Shown here in pieces: positions 47,083 to 60,515 of a stretch of DNA of 64,000 nucleotides. The stretch is from Lutjanus erythropterus (Eukaryota > Chordata > Actinopteri > Lutjaniformes > Lutjanidae). Positions within the stretch are counted from its first letter, which is position 1. Each line of letters begins with the position of its first letter. The stretch covers positions 20,265,221 to 20,329,220 of the forward strand of contig CM034607.1 of the NCBI GenBank assembly GCA_020091685.1. Reading direction: 5' to 3'. The translations under genes were made by a program, and so were the position numbers. Under the pieces are notes generated by a model. The model was given only the letters and a program-made list of their open reading frames with translations, was not told the origin of the DNA and ran no database searches.

Positions 47083-50000
47083 TTCTTGAAAGTCTTTAAT
47101 GGTAACACATGTAAAGTTTCTTAGGGAGTTTATGCATGTAGACCATTAGCAACTGACCATGACATCTCACAAGATAACAGCCTCATGTGGAAATCAGCCA
47201 TTCCTGCATCACCCGTTCATCTTGCCAGACCTCATCTATGACACTGACTCACAGTATCGACCATAACTGCCTCACTTATCACTGAACAGGCTGGTAACTG
47301 ACACCCAGCCATGCATGGCACACCCTGTCTTGATACTAGCCAGCCCTGCTCGGCTTATTATTGACATTGGCTCCATTCCTGGTGAGATTCTACATGCTGT
47401 AGGGGTAAAAGAGCGTGCGTGCGCTTGTGCCCCACAGCACCGTGGCTCTTAATTGATTCATGTGCTTTAATAAAAAGCTCAAACTCTACCCTGCCCGGAG
47501 GAACGCACCTGTCACATAAAATCAGAAGACAAAAAGTGGGAACAACGTGGGGCTTTAAAAAGCCCCCCCTGCCAGAGACGCAGAGCAAAAGAGCGGCACA
47601 AAGTGTGAGGGTAGGAGGACGGACAGTTGCAGCTGATGTGGGTCTGCACGTGAAAAGTACGTCAGTAGAAAAACAGCGCTCCTCTCGAGCTGAGAGAAAG
47701 AGTGTGTGTCGGTCTTTGTGAGCGGGGTCAGCTGTTGCTCTTGGCCCAGTTTACCCGTACAGCTTGGTGGCTTCACAGCACAGTGACACCCTGTCCTCAT
47801 GTCCCTGTTTCTCTTTCTCTCACAGACATTATGATATAATGGGCCATTCACCGTGACAACAGCAGAAACACACTCACGTTATGAGCGAACAGGCTCCTTT
47901 TAACAACATGCTGAGTCAAAAATACTTCACTTCTGGCTGACTAGCCGAGCCCATTAAGAGCGCTTTTCCATCTACCACCAGCACCTTTCCAAGAAATAAG
48001 GTGCCATCAGTGTAAGTACCTTTAATTGTGCCCAACGTACCATTTAAACCAACGCTTGTGTTTTCACATGTCTTGAGCCGAGTTGCATGATTTACAGAGC
48101 TCTCATAAAATGTGCCATTTAATTTAAGCCGATGTTCAGTTAGAAAACGCTCACAATCGTTTTCCTGTATTAGCTCAGTGAGGAGCCATCGACGGTTTTA
48201 TTTCTTCTCCATCGTTAAGAACTGGGATTGTAAAAAAAAAAGAAAGAAAGAGAGGAGGGAGTGAGTAAGAGGCGAGCACAGCAGAGAAGCAGAGGAAATA
48301 CAAGGGCATAATTGCACGCCACTTGCAATCAACTTCAATTCTGCTTTTGTGCTGCTTAAAAAACAGAGAGAAAAAACGTGCTAAAGACATCAGAAATATG
48401 GAATCAAATCAACATTCTACGTTTTTTTTTTTTTTACCACTACTAGCACCCTTTTTCTTTTTTTGTTGTTTTTTGTTGGAGTAATTGCTATCTTACATTA
48501 AAGGCAGGATTAAAAACGAAAAGACGTGGAGTGGTTAAAACAAAAAAGAACATTTGTTTATTTAAAGAAAAAGATGGGGGGGAGGAAAAGCCTCTCCACA
48601 TTTTAGTGTGGTGGCTTGGGCTATTATAAGAGAGTAAAAGCAAACCTTTACTCTGCACCTGGTTTCTAACACATCATCAATATCTAGGACATTAAAATAA
48701 CAGCAGGCCTCATTCAGGTACAACCCCCTGCCTCCTCTCCTAAAATTATTCAGGCCCACAGCGGGTATTCATAGATTTAATTGCTATAAGGCTAGAAATG
48801 GAAAAAATGACACAGCATCTATCCTCTATCCTCAAAACCACACAAAGCTTCAAGCTCTGGCAGAAACACATGGCCACCCTCCAATTCAAACAGATTTCCA
48901 CCTGTACTGGATCTCTTCGGGCCAATCACGACTGTTAATTTCATATGGGGTGGGTTTTTCGATATGATGACAGACACAGGAGTGTCACCACTCCAGAACT
49001 GGAAAATCATGCAAAGTTCTTGCATTGAATGTTTTCAGAAACACATTTCAGTGTACTGTTTAGCTGTAATATGAGAAAGATTATGACCCATCTGCAACTT
49101 ATTTAGTATGTGTATATTATTGTGTGAGGGTTTGAATGTCCAACATCCCTGGTTGTAGGTTATGTTTTGCTCCTCTGATTGGTTGCAGGTCTACACGAGG
49201 CGTTCTGGTCTGCACCTGTTGATAATGCCCCTTGGAAACTGAAAACGAACTGAGAGTTTTCAAACTAATTTGCATTTGTGAATTAGTCTGAGGATGCCAA
49301 GCTACCATTGCTCTGCACCATTCAGCTGCTTCTGCAATTGCATCAATGCCCAGAAAAATCTTTCTATATGAAAACATCACACTCACATTTACTCAGATGT
49401 TTTAAATTGACTCTTGAAAACTATTTCTATACATGAACAACATCAACTGTGAGTTACAATCAAATATTAATGAACCCAAATAAAAAGAAAATGCATATTT
49501 AAGGGCTGTAAGTGTCACATTTTCATCAGCAGTAAAACATTACCTCCGCTCATTCAGAACGTATTACAGCCGCTGTTTGAATGTGGACCAATTAGCAGAG
49601 TGTTAAAAACTACAACACGAGGGGCGTTCTGTGAGCCCAGACACGGCAGCCAGAGACTTGTTTGCCAAATAACAAATGCTTGTTCAATTACTCTCACCTG
49701 CCAAAAAATGGTCATAAATATTGCTGTAGGCAGGCGAGTCTGGCTGGGGAACAGCCTGGAGCACTTGGGCCAAACAGGCTGCTGGCCTTCACAGAGTCTG
49801 GTTGTTTCTCCTCACCCTTTCTCACCCTGAAAACACGGCCTTCCCCACCTGACTGCACTCAGCTTTGCCCCTCTCTTCAATATGCCCTCTGGCAGACAAC
49901 TAACACACACAATCCACATACTACCTGCAGTAAGAATGCATTGAAATGATCAAGACATTCAAGTCAATTCAGAATGCAGCAGGAAATTTCCATCTCTTGC

Positions 50001-50813
50001 CAAACCCCTCACCGCTGCCTTTGGCCCCTGGATTCAGGAGACGCAGGGGAATCCAGTTGCCCACAACTTCCTTTCCGAATGGTCCAAATATACGTTCAGT
50101 CTCACACATACACAGACAGACACACTCGAAGTCTGCCAGCCTGGCGCCTGCCGCCAGAGGTAGGAGCGAAGGAGCAGAGGAAAAGGGAGAGGAGAAGAGG
50201 AGATAGACAAACAGAACATCCAGGAGGCGCCGCCACAAAGGGCTCCTAAGTGAGGTCATCTTTTTCCCCTGGTTGTCATTTCGAACCATATCTCAGCTGG
50301 CCCCACCTTCCCTTTAATGCCCTCTGCCTATACCCACTCAGCACATCAAGATAATAGCAGCTAAATATAAGCTAAGACGCTTCCTGATAAGCCACTGCTT
50401 AAAAAAGAAGCCTACTCCTCACTCTCAAAGCTGGATATACTACTACTACCACCACCCGTGGGGGGCCTCGACTGCTTAATGAGATTTGGGAATGCTGGAG
50501 GGAATGAATGAGCTGTGAAGCCAAAGCGACCAACCATTTTGGTTTCAATAAACCTCTTTCGCTTTTGAACATTTTAGCCTTGGGTTCTTGATAAATGAAG
50601 TGTCGAGCAGCCGCTGGTGGTATTTCCTGTGTGGCGGAAAAAGAAATATTCAGCAAATTCAGAAATTAACCTTCTTCAGAGCACGGCTCTCGCTTGTGAT
50701 TTTTTAAAGGTCACGTCAACCACATGGCCGAGACAGTGCTTGCTGTCGAATTATGGAGCCAAATTGTCTGACATGACAAATGCTCCTCTCATCACATGGA
50801 TTTGACAGCAATC

Positions 50814-51605
50814 TTACAGGATAGTTTGGATTTCTTTGAAGTGGAGTTGTATGAGGGACTTATCCCATATGCAGTGTATTACCTACGGTAGATGGCGGCT
50901 GGCACGCCCCCAGTTTGGCGAAGCAGAGAGGAGCACCACCATGGAAGCTAAGCAATGTACTGTTGTGGATGGGGTGGGGTCATGAACAAATTGTATTTTA
51001 GCCACTTGTATGCTAAATTTAGAATATTTTCACAGTTTTACTTTGCCATGAGAAAGCCTTTTCTGATGGGAAACCACTGTAATATAATCCAAATATCTCT
51101 CTCTCCAAATCAACCAAACTCTGTAAGCAAAATGAATAATTTTACCTCGCAGAATACAGATGTTGCTTGTCTTCTGCTGTGTATTATTGTGGGATTTCTG
51201 TGTTTTAAAAGGACAGTTCAGCTTCACTGAAGTCATACAATAACACAAATGTACGAACCGATCGAGGCAGTGGTAGATGAACAGCTCCTGTACAAGGTAA
51301 TATTAATTAAGGTAAAAGTACTGATTTTTCCCATGGAGTTTGGTTGGCTTGGGTTGAGCACTATTTTGCTTATATAACAGTAGTTTCCTGTCAGAAAAGG
51401 CTGTCGAGCAGCAAAGTAAAGCAGACTGTTTTTAGGTGGACCTATTTTAAATGGCTTTTCTTGCTGAACCTATTCACATCAGTACATTGCTTAGTTTCCA
51501 TGCCCCTCTCGGCTTCTCCAAACCGGGGGTGTGCTGACCGCCATCTACTGTAGCTCACACACTGACTATTGATGAGTATCTCCAACAACCCCGCTGCAAA
51601 TACTC
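50814..51605. mobile_element. Foldback MITE, same family, long copy with decayed ends
   Basis: The termini are eroded (TTACAGGATAGTTTGGATT on the left, and no clear GAACTATCCC on the right), but the two arms are long. CACGCCCCCAGTTTGGCGAA on the left is mirrored by TTCTCCAAACCGGGGGTG on the right, and ACCTACGGTAGATGGCGG by CCGCCATCTACTGTAG. The centre reads TTTTAAAAGGACAGTTCAG, again like the terminus. Confidence 0.78.
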
Positions 51606-51734
51606 CACACTCTCTCTCTTTAACTTCAGACTTGTATTCAACACATTAATAGGTAAACAAAAAGGTAACAGGACCTTGTGAAGTGACAACACACCCATGC
51701 AAACACAAGTATACACATAATGGTGAGATAAAGA

Positions 51735-51860
51735 GCTCAGGGCCTCTAGCAGGTAAAGTGGCCGCTATGCTTCATTAAGCAGGCTGCGATTCCCTTGGCC
51801 CTGCTACGTTTACCCAATTTAGACAGGAAATGACATTGTGTTAGCGTTACTGAGCAGAGG
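51735..51860. promoter_or_regulatory. Candidate regulatory block beside a foldback element
   Basis: GCTTCATTAAGCAGGCTGCG, CTACGTTTACCCAATTTAG and GTGTTAGCGTTACTG form a short complex unique segment 130 bases after the foldback element at 50814-51605. Confidence 0.25.
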
Positions 51861-52885
51861 GAGGGAGGGAGGGAAGAGCTTTGAGGGGAGAGACCACGGG
51901 GGAGAGAGAAGAACAGACTAGAAGTGAGCGAGATTAGATTAAGAACGTAGGGAATGGTCTACCATGAAGAGAGAGATTGGTAAAGTGAATTAGTGAATTA
52001 GCACACAGCAGAGGTGCACAGAAAAGAACCCCAGCATGGCGTTACCGCAGCTACAGTAGCAAAAAAGAGGGGAAGACAGGTTGGGTAGTAGACGAAGAAA
52101 AGTGAAAGAGAGGCAGAAAGACAAAGAAAACAGCGTGCGGGAAGCAGGCACACAAGCCTAATCACATTAACACTGACTGGAGGAAGGATGGAGGGAGGAC
52201 GGCGGGAGGGAGGGGGCAGAGTGCTGTAAGACAAACCCATATTGGAAATCAAGTCTCGTTCTGCGAGCTAAAAGGTCAGCGTGGTCACAGCATGCATGTG
52301 TGTGTGTCTGTGTACTTAACAGGTTGAGGCCACTGGAGAGCCCAAGGTCTGCAAAGTAGGAAAGAGGTCGATAGTGCATTACTGAGACAGAGAGACGGAG
52401 AGAAAGACTGCTGCTGCTGCTACAAGGTCCTGTCTGTCCATTTGTACTCTGCAGCAGTTGCAGAGACAGTATCTGCATATGCATGGGTTTGACAGCGGTG
52501 GCTGAATGAACAGCACTCACACAGTGGCTCCAGAGAGATATTTATATCTACACCAACATCCCCAAAATACCACCTCTAGTTGCAATAAGAGCAAAAAAAG
52601 AAACCTCTGAGATACAGACACACATTCTCACAGCATTAGTGGGCTGGTCGGCACTCTGGTAGACATTACATCATGAGGCGTGGCCTGAGAATGATCTGGG
52701 AATGATTCTCACATTTGTGTCCGGCCATCATCCAAATCCCAAATTCCCATCCTTCCAGTTCAGCATAAACAACAAACCACAAGGATTAAGCTGAAGTCTC
52801 GCTGATGAAGGCATGATGGAGAATGTTGCAATTAAACTGTCATTTGCATGTATGGAATGCTTACTTCGTTGATTTGATCGGGAAA

Positions 52886-53542
52886 TTAAAGGGATAGTTC
52901 AGATTATTTGAAGTGGAGATGTATGAGGACCGGCATAGAAACTGCACAATGTACTGCTGAGGACAGGGTCAGCAACAAAATGTATTTTATTACCAACACC
53001 AGTTTAAGTGTACATTGTACATTTTTAATATTTTCACAGCTTTATCTTGCCATTAGAGAGTGTTTTCAGACAGGAAACCACCATTATAAAAGCCAAGTAT
53101 TGTTATGTCCAGATCAACCAAACTCCATGGGCAAAATCAATCATTTTTCCTCTCAAAACACTGGAGCTGCTGGTCTTTGCTGCTGGTTTGTTTGTGTTTA
53201 GTGAGTTGACCTGTTCTTTTAAAACACTGAAGTCACACAATAACAAACAAACTAACAGATCGAGGCAGTGTTAGACCAACAACTCCAGTGTTATCTGAGG
53301 TAAAATCCCTGATTTTGCCTCTGGAGTTTGGTTGTTTTGGGGAGAGCAATATATTGCTTCTGTAATGGTGGTTTCCCATCAGAAAAGGCTGTCTGAAGGC
53401 AGTAAAATATGAAAATATTCAAAATATAGTGTACAGTTAAACTGACACATTTTTTGGCTACCATCTACTATGGGCGATACACCGAGTATCCATAAATACC
53501 CTTACGCAACTCTGCATCAAATAATCCGAACTATCCCTTTAA
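52886..53542. mobile_element. Foldback MITE, TTAAAGGGATAGTTC family, complete copy
   Basis: The left end is TTAAAGGGATAGTTCAGATT and the right end is AATCCGAACTATCCCTTTAA. The left arm motif GATGGGAAACCAC-like (here ACAGGAAACCACCATTA) reappears inverted as GGTGGTTTCCCATCAG in the right arm, and GATCGAGGCAG marks the start of the right arm. This is one of the best-preserved copies and a good seed for a family consensus. Confidence 0.85.
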
Positions 53543-55484
53543 AGACGCCGAAAGGACTGGTGGAAAAATAGCAACGAGGGGGGAGGGGGGAGGGGGAATG
53601 GTGAGAAAGCAGAAGAGACAGAGATGTGTGGGAGTGTAGTCACAAACTGACTGGCAGTCCTGCTGAGGGCTAGCAGGAGGTGCGCACACACACACTTATT
53701 CACGCAAACACGCTTGCACACATGCAGAGTGGGCCAAGGCATCTGTGCTGGAGACCTGTGTGAGTCAGGCTGATGAGATGACGAGCAGGCAGACAGAGAG
53801 GAAGACGGAGAGGAGAAGAATCAGGCCTGAGCATGAGAGAGAGAGAGAGAGAGAGAGAAGTGATCTTGATGTGCAGCCAGTAAATGTGGCTTCATCACAA
53901 CAGAGCTGAGCAAGTACATAACTTGTCAGACAGATACACTCACTGAAACACACACACACAGTGTAACAGCAGAAGGTCAAAATTCAAGCAGAAGCAGATT
54001 AATCTTTCTGTCTCATAAAGTATTACTTTTTGCACTTGTGCACCTCAGTGCTGCACACTTGGGAGCATCTCTTGCCACCAGACAGCCAGGCACAAATACA
54101 TGCAGAAACATCCTGAAATTCTGTACTTTATTGGTCTCTTTCACAAGATCTTTTGGCAACACTATAAACAGCTTTATATCATGTGGTACAGACTGAGTTA
54201 CAGCTGTAAATTTGGGGAGCAGCTGCGTGTTTGCCAGTCTATACATAGATATCTCCATTTCTTTGTTGTGGTTGCATCCTCTGCTACACCACCAGTTTCT
54301 CGTAACAAACTGAGCAACACTTGTGTCATTTCAGATATGAGGCACCTTAGCGACATATAAGTATGGTAAATAGAAACGAAAGGGATTAACAAAAAAGATA
54401 ACATGAAAACATTAATAAACACATTACTCAATTAAAGCTATGAGTGTTTTTTAACTGTTATGAAACAGTCTCAATTTAATACTGATGCCTTTGTGTGAAA
54501 TCAGATGAAAGGCGCCTGTGTTTACATTTTCCGAGGCAAAGGTTATGGAAGATAGCATATTAGCCAGTCAGATAGTTTTATTTTTGATGTTATATTTTAC
54601 AGTTATTGCGGTGTAAACGCTGCCACTTTTGTCGAACGGGAACTCCAAAATCGCCAAAACAGAAAAGTTCCTCGTAGTGGCTTAAATACAATATGAAAAG
54701 GAATAACTGTAAAAAGGTTGTAAATATTACATCAAAAACAATAAAAGATGAGACATGTTCACACACACACACAACACTATTTTCTGCCTTCCTGACCTTT
54801 TTTTTTTTTGCAGGACACCCCAAACATTTTACATTCCAAAGCCAACAAAAAATGCTTTGGAATAATCCTCCCTCGCTGCACTCAAAGCTCCCCTGTCTGC
54901 TATAAATCCATATAAGACCATCAGTGCTTCCGCATCCGAGTGTAAACTGCATTCCAGTGTTCCCACTTTGAAAAGACGGACAAGGCACTCTGGTTTCCTG
55001 CTGCGGCCATCAACCTCCATTTACATTTACTACCCAGTATGGAATCAGTCAAGATATTAGACTTTGTTATTCTTCTGTTGGATAGGGCATATGCATTCAC
55101 TGGATGGCTGCAAATCTCCCGTTACTACTCATCTGGCCAGATGAAACAGATTTTATCCCAAGGCTATCATCCAAAGGCTAAACATCATCCTCTTCAAACT
55201 GCATAGACACGCATGCTCACACACACTCACACATACAGACAACTTCCTCAACCAAACTCCGTGACCCTTTGTTTAATCATCGGCCATGAGCAGTGGTTGG
55301 GGGGCTGGGTTTACTACACAGGATCAAAGCGAGCTCAAAGACAGGCCTAAATAACTGGAGGAGCATGGTCGGGTGAGCGATGTGTAAGAAGTGCTGTGGG
55401 GGTTGAATAAAGAAGACAGGGAGAGTGAGGCCAGCTAGTGACAGAGAGGCCAGCTCTCTAGTTTAAACTCAAGGCTGTCTGCGT

Positions 55485-55640
55485 ATTGTCATAAAAACAC
55501 TTCATATGGCGTCCCGACCACATTAAACCCCCTCGATTTATGGGCCGGTCACTTTATTGGGGCTCCAAAATGACTCCAGCCAAATGGGCTCTTAATGAAA
55601 CATGGAAGCCATGGAAGCGAGAGAGACCTATGCAATGTAT
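55485..55640. promoter_or_regulatory. Candidate regulatory block
   Basis: ATATGGCGTCCCGACCACA, CCTCGATTTATGGGCCGGTC, TTTATTGGGGC and GGGCTCTTAATGAAACATGG are unlike nearby repeats. The evidence is composition only. Confidence 0.25.
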
Positions 55641-55980
55641 GCAGGGTCACTGGTGACTAAAACAAGGTAGCGCTTTGATATGGCTGAGAGAAACACGTAC
55701 ATGGGAGAAGTTATGCTGGGCACACACTGGAGGAATGGAACTCATTTCCGACGTGATTTTTGAGCCACATGACTCGATTTAGAGCCGGACAGAATCTCAG
55801 CTTCATTGGGTATTGTTTGCCGTGCAGCAGGGAGCGAGGGCTGATCAACTGCTTCATGGGACACTGGGATTAATTTTGGTCGGCCATTGTCAGGCTCTCA
55901 CACAGTTGAAGCAGACCCATGAGTTAATTCCTCCAAAGTGCCTGTTCTCTAACTGTGCCTGCGCGGTTACATGTCATGTG

Positions 55981-56450
55981 GACAGAAAATATGGACTGTG
56001 TGAGCTTTCTGGCAGAAAGACTTTGGGGAGTCAGGTGATACAGTATAAAAAGTGACCCAGGAAACATGAATTCTAGCTCATTATTGGTTTACTTTTAGTT
56101 TTATTTGACTTGTCTAAATTAAAAAATATATATGTTTTCAGTTTTCTGTCACAGTTTAGTTGGTTTCTGCAACAAAAAAATGGTTTACGGTTTGGAATAT
56201 GTCAGAAAATATTCTGCCAGAAAGGCTTTAGGAAGTCAGGTGACAGTATACAGAGTGATGCACAACACCAGTTGCGGTGGACGAATAGGTTTGCATAGGA
56301 CTTCCACCCAGGGGACTGAAGCATGACCTCCATCTGAAGTTTATAGTTCATTTATTTTATTATCTTCAGTTTTTTGTTTTACTATTTTCAGTTCAACAAA
56401 AGTACTCTATGTTAGATAGGCTTTCTGAAAGAAAGATTACTGCTAAAAAA
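55981..56450. repeat. Degenerate tandem array, about 205-bp period, three units
   Basis: CTTTCTGGCAGAAAGACTTT at about 56005, ATTCTGCCAGAAAGGCTTTA at about 56211 and CTTTCTGAAAGAAAGATT at about 56421 recur at spacings near 205-210. In units 1 and 2 the match extends through GAGTCAGGTGATACAGTATA and AAGTCAGGTGACAGTATA. Each unit ends in a T-rich stretch with AGTTTTATTT or AGTTTTTTGTTTTA. The third unit is weak. Confidence 0.55.
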
Positions 56451-57512
56451 GGGCTTTTTGTCAAAAAGGGATAAATAGTTGGTGGCATCTCTGTCTTTAG
56501 CTCTGACACAGTGTTGCTGTGACTCTGACAGGCTACAAGACACAGAAGCCTTCTGAACCACAAATGAGATTTTGATATTCACCACAGACCAAGCTATTAC
56601 AATCTGTTTAATATCACCAAAAATCCTTGGCCGTGTATCATCTTTTTTTACTTAAGTTCTATCCTGTTTTGTCCGTTGTGGTGCACCCAAGCAGTCATAG
56701 GCCTTTTCTGGCCATAATTACTATCTGTCATAAGCTGAAGCTGGGGAAACTGTGTAGTCAAGAGGACGGGTCAAACCACAACGACAAAACACAGATCTAA
56801 TAATAATGAAAACAGAAAACACATTTTAACCAACCAAAGTTTTGTGTTCAATCTCCAAAGATCATTCTGTGTGGCCACGTCACACGCAGTTGCCATTACA
56901 TCATCAGCCCATGCCCTGTGTCTGGGAAATACCTCCAGGGGTTTCCTCGTGTTTGTCTCAGGAAAATGACGCCACTACGGCAACCACAACAAAGCCTGAG
57001 GTCTTCGGCACGGATAAGCAGCACAGGAGCTGCCGCTCACATGCAGGAAATCATTTAGCTGACTCAAATGTGTGTCAGTGACATGGTGCAGTGACCCGCT
57101 CCAGTTATAAAAAAGTGGAAAAAGAAAAAAATCACATAGAAAATGATGCAAGGCCGGGGGAAGGGAGGGAGGGAGGGTTGGTGGAGGTGAATCCAGGTCT
57201 GAGTCAGAATCCCCTGAATCACTCTTTCATGTCAGCGTCATTATTTAATGAAACCCAGAGGAGGTTTCTCATGAGGAAACATTTGTGTGTGCAGCGGGAA
57301 GGTGAGGTATGGTGGAATCAGCAAAAAGAGACGAGAAAAGAACAGCTTCAAGTGTGCTGGGGAAAAAGTTGTGCTAATGGTGGCTGTGTGGGCATGTTGT
57401 CATCAAGCTTTGAGAAATAGAGTTGACAGGTTTTTATGCAGGCAAAAAAAGATGTTCCATTGGTCATGCACACTGCTGCCAGCTTTTCAAAGCTGCTCTG
57501 GTTACTTCAATT

Positions 57513-58245
57513 TTAAAGGGATAGTTTGGATTATTTGCAGTGGGGTTGCTGAGGGCACCAGCATAGAAGCTGAGCGATGTACTGCTGTAGACAACTCCAG
57601 CAACAAAATGTAATTTAGCCACTGATATTGATATTTATACTATATTTTGAATATTGTCACTGCTTCACCTTGCTGTCAGACAACCTTTTCTGACACAGAA
57701 CTGATGTTATGGAGCCAAAGGTCGCTCTCTCCAAACCAATCAAACTTCATAGTCAAATATTTTGCCTCAAAGAACCCATGAGGTGCTAGCCTACTGCTGA
57801 CTGTTAGTTTGTTTCTGTTACTGTGGGACTTCAGTGAATCAAAACAAACCCTTTAAGACATCAGTATCACAAAATAATACAAACAACATAACAGATTGAG
57901 GCAGCGGTAGCCCAGCAACTCTTGTGTTCTGTGAGGTAAAATGATCGATTTCGCCTGTGGAGCCTGGTTGGTTTGGAGAGAGCGACAGTTGGCTTACGTA
58001 ACGGACATTTCCCATCAGAAAAAAATGTCTATTCACGTACCCAGATAGATTTGTTTAGTGGCTAAAATACCTTTTGTTGCTGCTGTCCTGTCCACAGCCA
58101 TTCATTTTTTTGCTTTCATGCTGGAGCTCATCTCTGCTTCTCCAAACTGGAGGCATGCCAACAAGCATCTACCACTGGAAATATAATGACTATTGATGTG
58201 TATCTCATACAGCCCAAATTCAAATAATCCGAACTATCCCTTCAA
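57513..58245. mobile_element. Foldback MITE, TTAAAGGGATAGTTC family, complete copy
   Basis: It starts TTAAAGGGATAGTTTGGATT and ends AATCCGAACTATCCCTTCAA, with one change in the last tetranucleotide. Both arms are present: CTTTTCTGACACAGAAC on the left, and TTTCCCATCAGAAAAA on the right. The centre contains CAAACCCTTTAAG, a copy of the terminal motif. Confidence 0.83.
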
Positions 58246-59203
58246 ATATGGGCAAAACAGTCAAAATATGCTAAAAAAAAATTCACTGCACTGTATGAAA
58301 GCACCTAGAGACGAGCATTTCCATCCCAAATCTATCTCCAACATTAAAAAAGACTTAAATTCTTGATCTAACCCGGCTATGACCCTTCTTCCTCATGATC
58401 TTCCTTATCAGAGGAGGAAACTCTTGCCTCTCACTCCTCCCTTATATCTCCTTCCTCGTTATCAAGACTCCTTTTCTCTCTTTCTGTATCTTTCTCACAC
58501 ACACCCACCCACAGAAATTGGACAAGAGCCAGAGAACTGAGGAGCACATTCCAGCAGGGTATAGAGCACATTGAGGGCTTCATACGATGACTTAAATGGA
58601 TCTTCCACTCAAATGTCACTTTGCATTGGCCTCGACTTCAGATTGTTGTTCGTAGATTTCAGCAACAAAAAGGCGCCAAGAGCATGTAAAGACAATGAAA
58701 CATGCGCTTGTGTGAGTTTCGGCATGTGTATCCTTATCTCGGTTGAGCAGGAGGAACGAGTTCAAAATGATTTGCGATGCATTTATCCTGCCCTCAAAGC
58801 TTTAACACCCATATGCCCGGCATGTACACACTCGCTTCTGTTTTTTGCCCTAGACAAAGGGTCACCGAAAGCAATCAATCATAACACTGCACTGAAGAAA
58901 AATGTTCACGTTCGTCTCTGCAGAAAATAATCAATCTTAATCTATCGTGTCCCTTTCGTTTCACATTGTCAGAGGGAGTGAGAGAAAAGTAAATCAATAG
59001 GGGAGAAATGTGACGACAATGACGTGGCATTAGGTGTGTGTCTGTTTTCATGCTGTGACGCTAAGGTCTGTACTGACATTCCTGGGAGTCCTGAGGCTGA
59101 GCATTTGGTTTGACCTGAGAAACCGGACAGTGAAGAGGAAGAGAAGGAGTAAAAACTGATTTTATCTCACATGTTGGCAGGAAAAAAATACAATATTGGA
59201 ACC

Positions 59204-59932
59204 TTAAAGGGATAGTTCAGATTATTCTATTTAAAATACATATCCATAGTCAGTTACCAACAGTAGATAGCAGTCGGGGCACCCGCAGTTTTGAGAAACA
59301 GCAGGAGTCCTGGAACTGCTGTGGACAGGGTCAGCAATGTCAGATGAAGTGCACTGTATATTCACAATATTTTCATGGCTTTACTTTGCTGCCAAACAGC
59401 CTTTTCTGAAAGAAAACCATTGTTATACAAGCCAAATATCTATACTGAACTCCATTGGCAAAAACAGTAATTGTACCTTGCAGAGCAAGAGACTTGCTGG
59501 TTACTTCAGACACTTCAATAACACTGATTAATCAATAAAGGCAGAGTGGCGTTCTGAGGTAAGAAACCACTGTCTTTTCCGATGGAATCTGGTGACTTTG
59601 GAGAGAGCAATATATGGCTTACATAATAGTTTCCCATTAGGAAAGGATGTCTGACAGCAAGGTAAAAACAAGGAAAATATTCTAAATATAGTGTACACTT
59701 AAAAAGGTCCACCTTAAAACAAACATCAGTACTAGTTAAAGTGGCTAAAATACCTTTTGTTGCTGACCGTGTCTACAGCGGTTCATTGTTTAGCTTCCAT
59801 GCTGGTACTCCTCTCTACTTCTTCAAACTGGGCAAGTGCTAACTGGCATCTACTGCAGGTAATACACTGTCTATCGATTAGTACCTCATACAACTTAAAA
59901 ACCACTTCAAAAAACCTGAACTATCCCTTTAA
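59204..59932. mobile_element. Foldback MITE, TTAAAGGGATAGTTC family, complete copy
   Basis: It begins TTAAAGGGATAGTTCAGATT and ends CTGAACTATCCCTTTAA, TTAA on both sides. Left-arm GTGGACAGGGTCAGCAA has its complement TTGCTGACCGTGTCTACAG in the right arm. The central junction is shortened compared with other copies. Confidence 0.83.
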
Positions 59933-60207
59933 CAAACTCTCTCTCACACACTGGCATCTGCGTTGTAACACTGAACTCGGTGTAATGTTGCCAGGCTGTG
60001 TATGAACTCCACATGCCCTCTGAGTTGGGGGTAAGGGGGGACGTCGGGGGGCACTGTGACTCTGGCCCTCTAAAACCACAACTCCCAGGAGGCTCTGGGG
60101 ATTTATTGACCACAGGGGCAGTCTGGGAGTCTGGAGCTAACGCGGCCTCTAACCAGACCAACTGGGAAAAGAGGCAGAATTAGTACAGGGGAGGCCATAG
60201 GGGAGTG

Positions 60208-60210
<3 letters not shown>

Positions 60211-60266
<56 letters not shown>
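60211..60266. repeat. (GT)28 microsatellite
   Basis: This is a pure GT run followed by TTAAATGAGTGTGTGTGAG. Confidence 0.98.
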
Positions 60267-60268
<2 letters not shown>

Positions 60269-60387
60269 AAATGAGTGTGTGTGAGCCCGGCGCTGGAGAC
60301 AGGTTAACTGCCAGTGTCTGCACACAGCGGAAGACAGGCCACAGAGCTGCCGCCCCAAACATCCGTTATTTAGGGAACAGCCATTGA

Positions 60388-60515
60388 TCTCACTCGCTCC
60401 CTCCCCTCCTCTCCTGTTCCCTTTTTCTCTCTACATCTGTTCCCTCTCTCCCTGTCCCTCACACCTGCTCCCCCTCTCCCACCTCCTCCCCTCTGTCTCT
60501 CCCTTCTTTCCTTTG
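60388..60515. repeat. Pyrimidine-rich low-complexity tract
   Basis: CTCCCTCCCCTCC, CTCTCTCCCTGTCCC and similar words run for about 125 bases on the plus strand, hence purine-rich in the gene sense. Confidence 0.8.

Noticed and set aside
54590..54988. 132-codon minus-strand frame
   Set aside because: It is Phe/Leu-rich by AT composition, is interrupted by a lysine run from a T tract, and shows no family match.
55981..56450. CRISPR-like array
   Set aside because: The spacing is about 205 bp, the units diverge throughout and the genome is animal.
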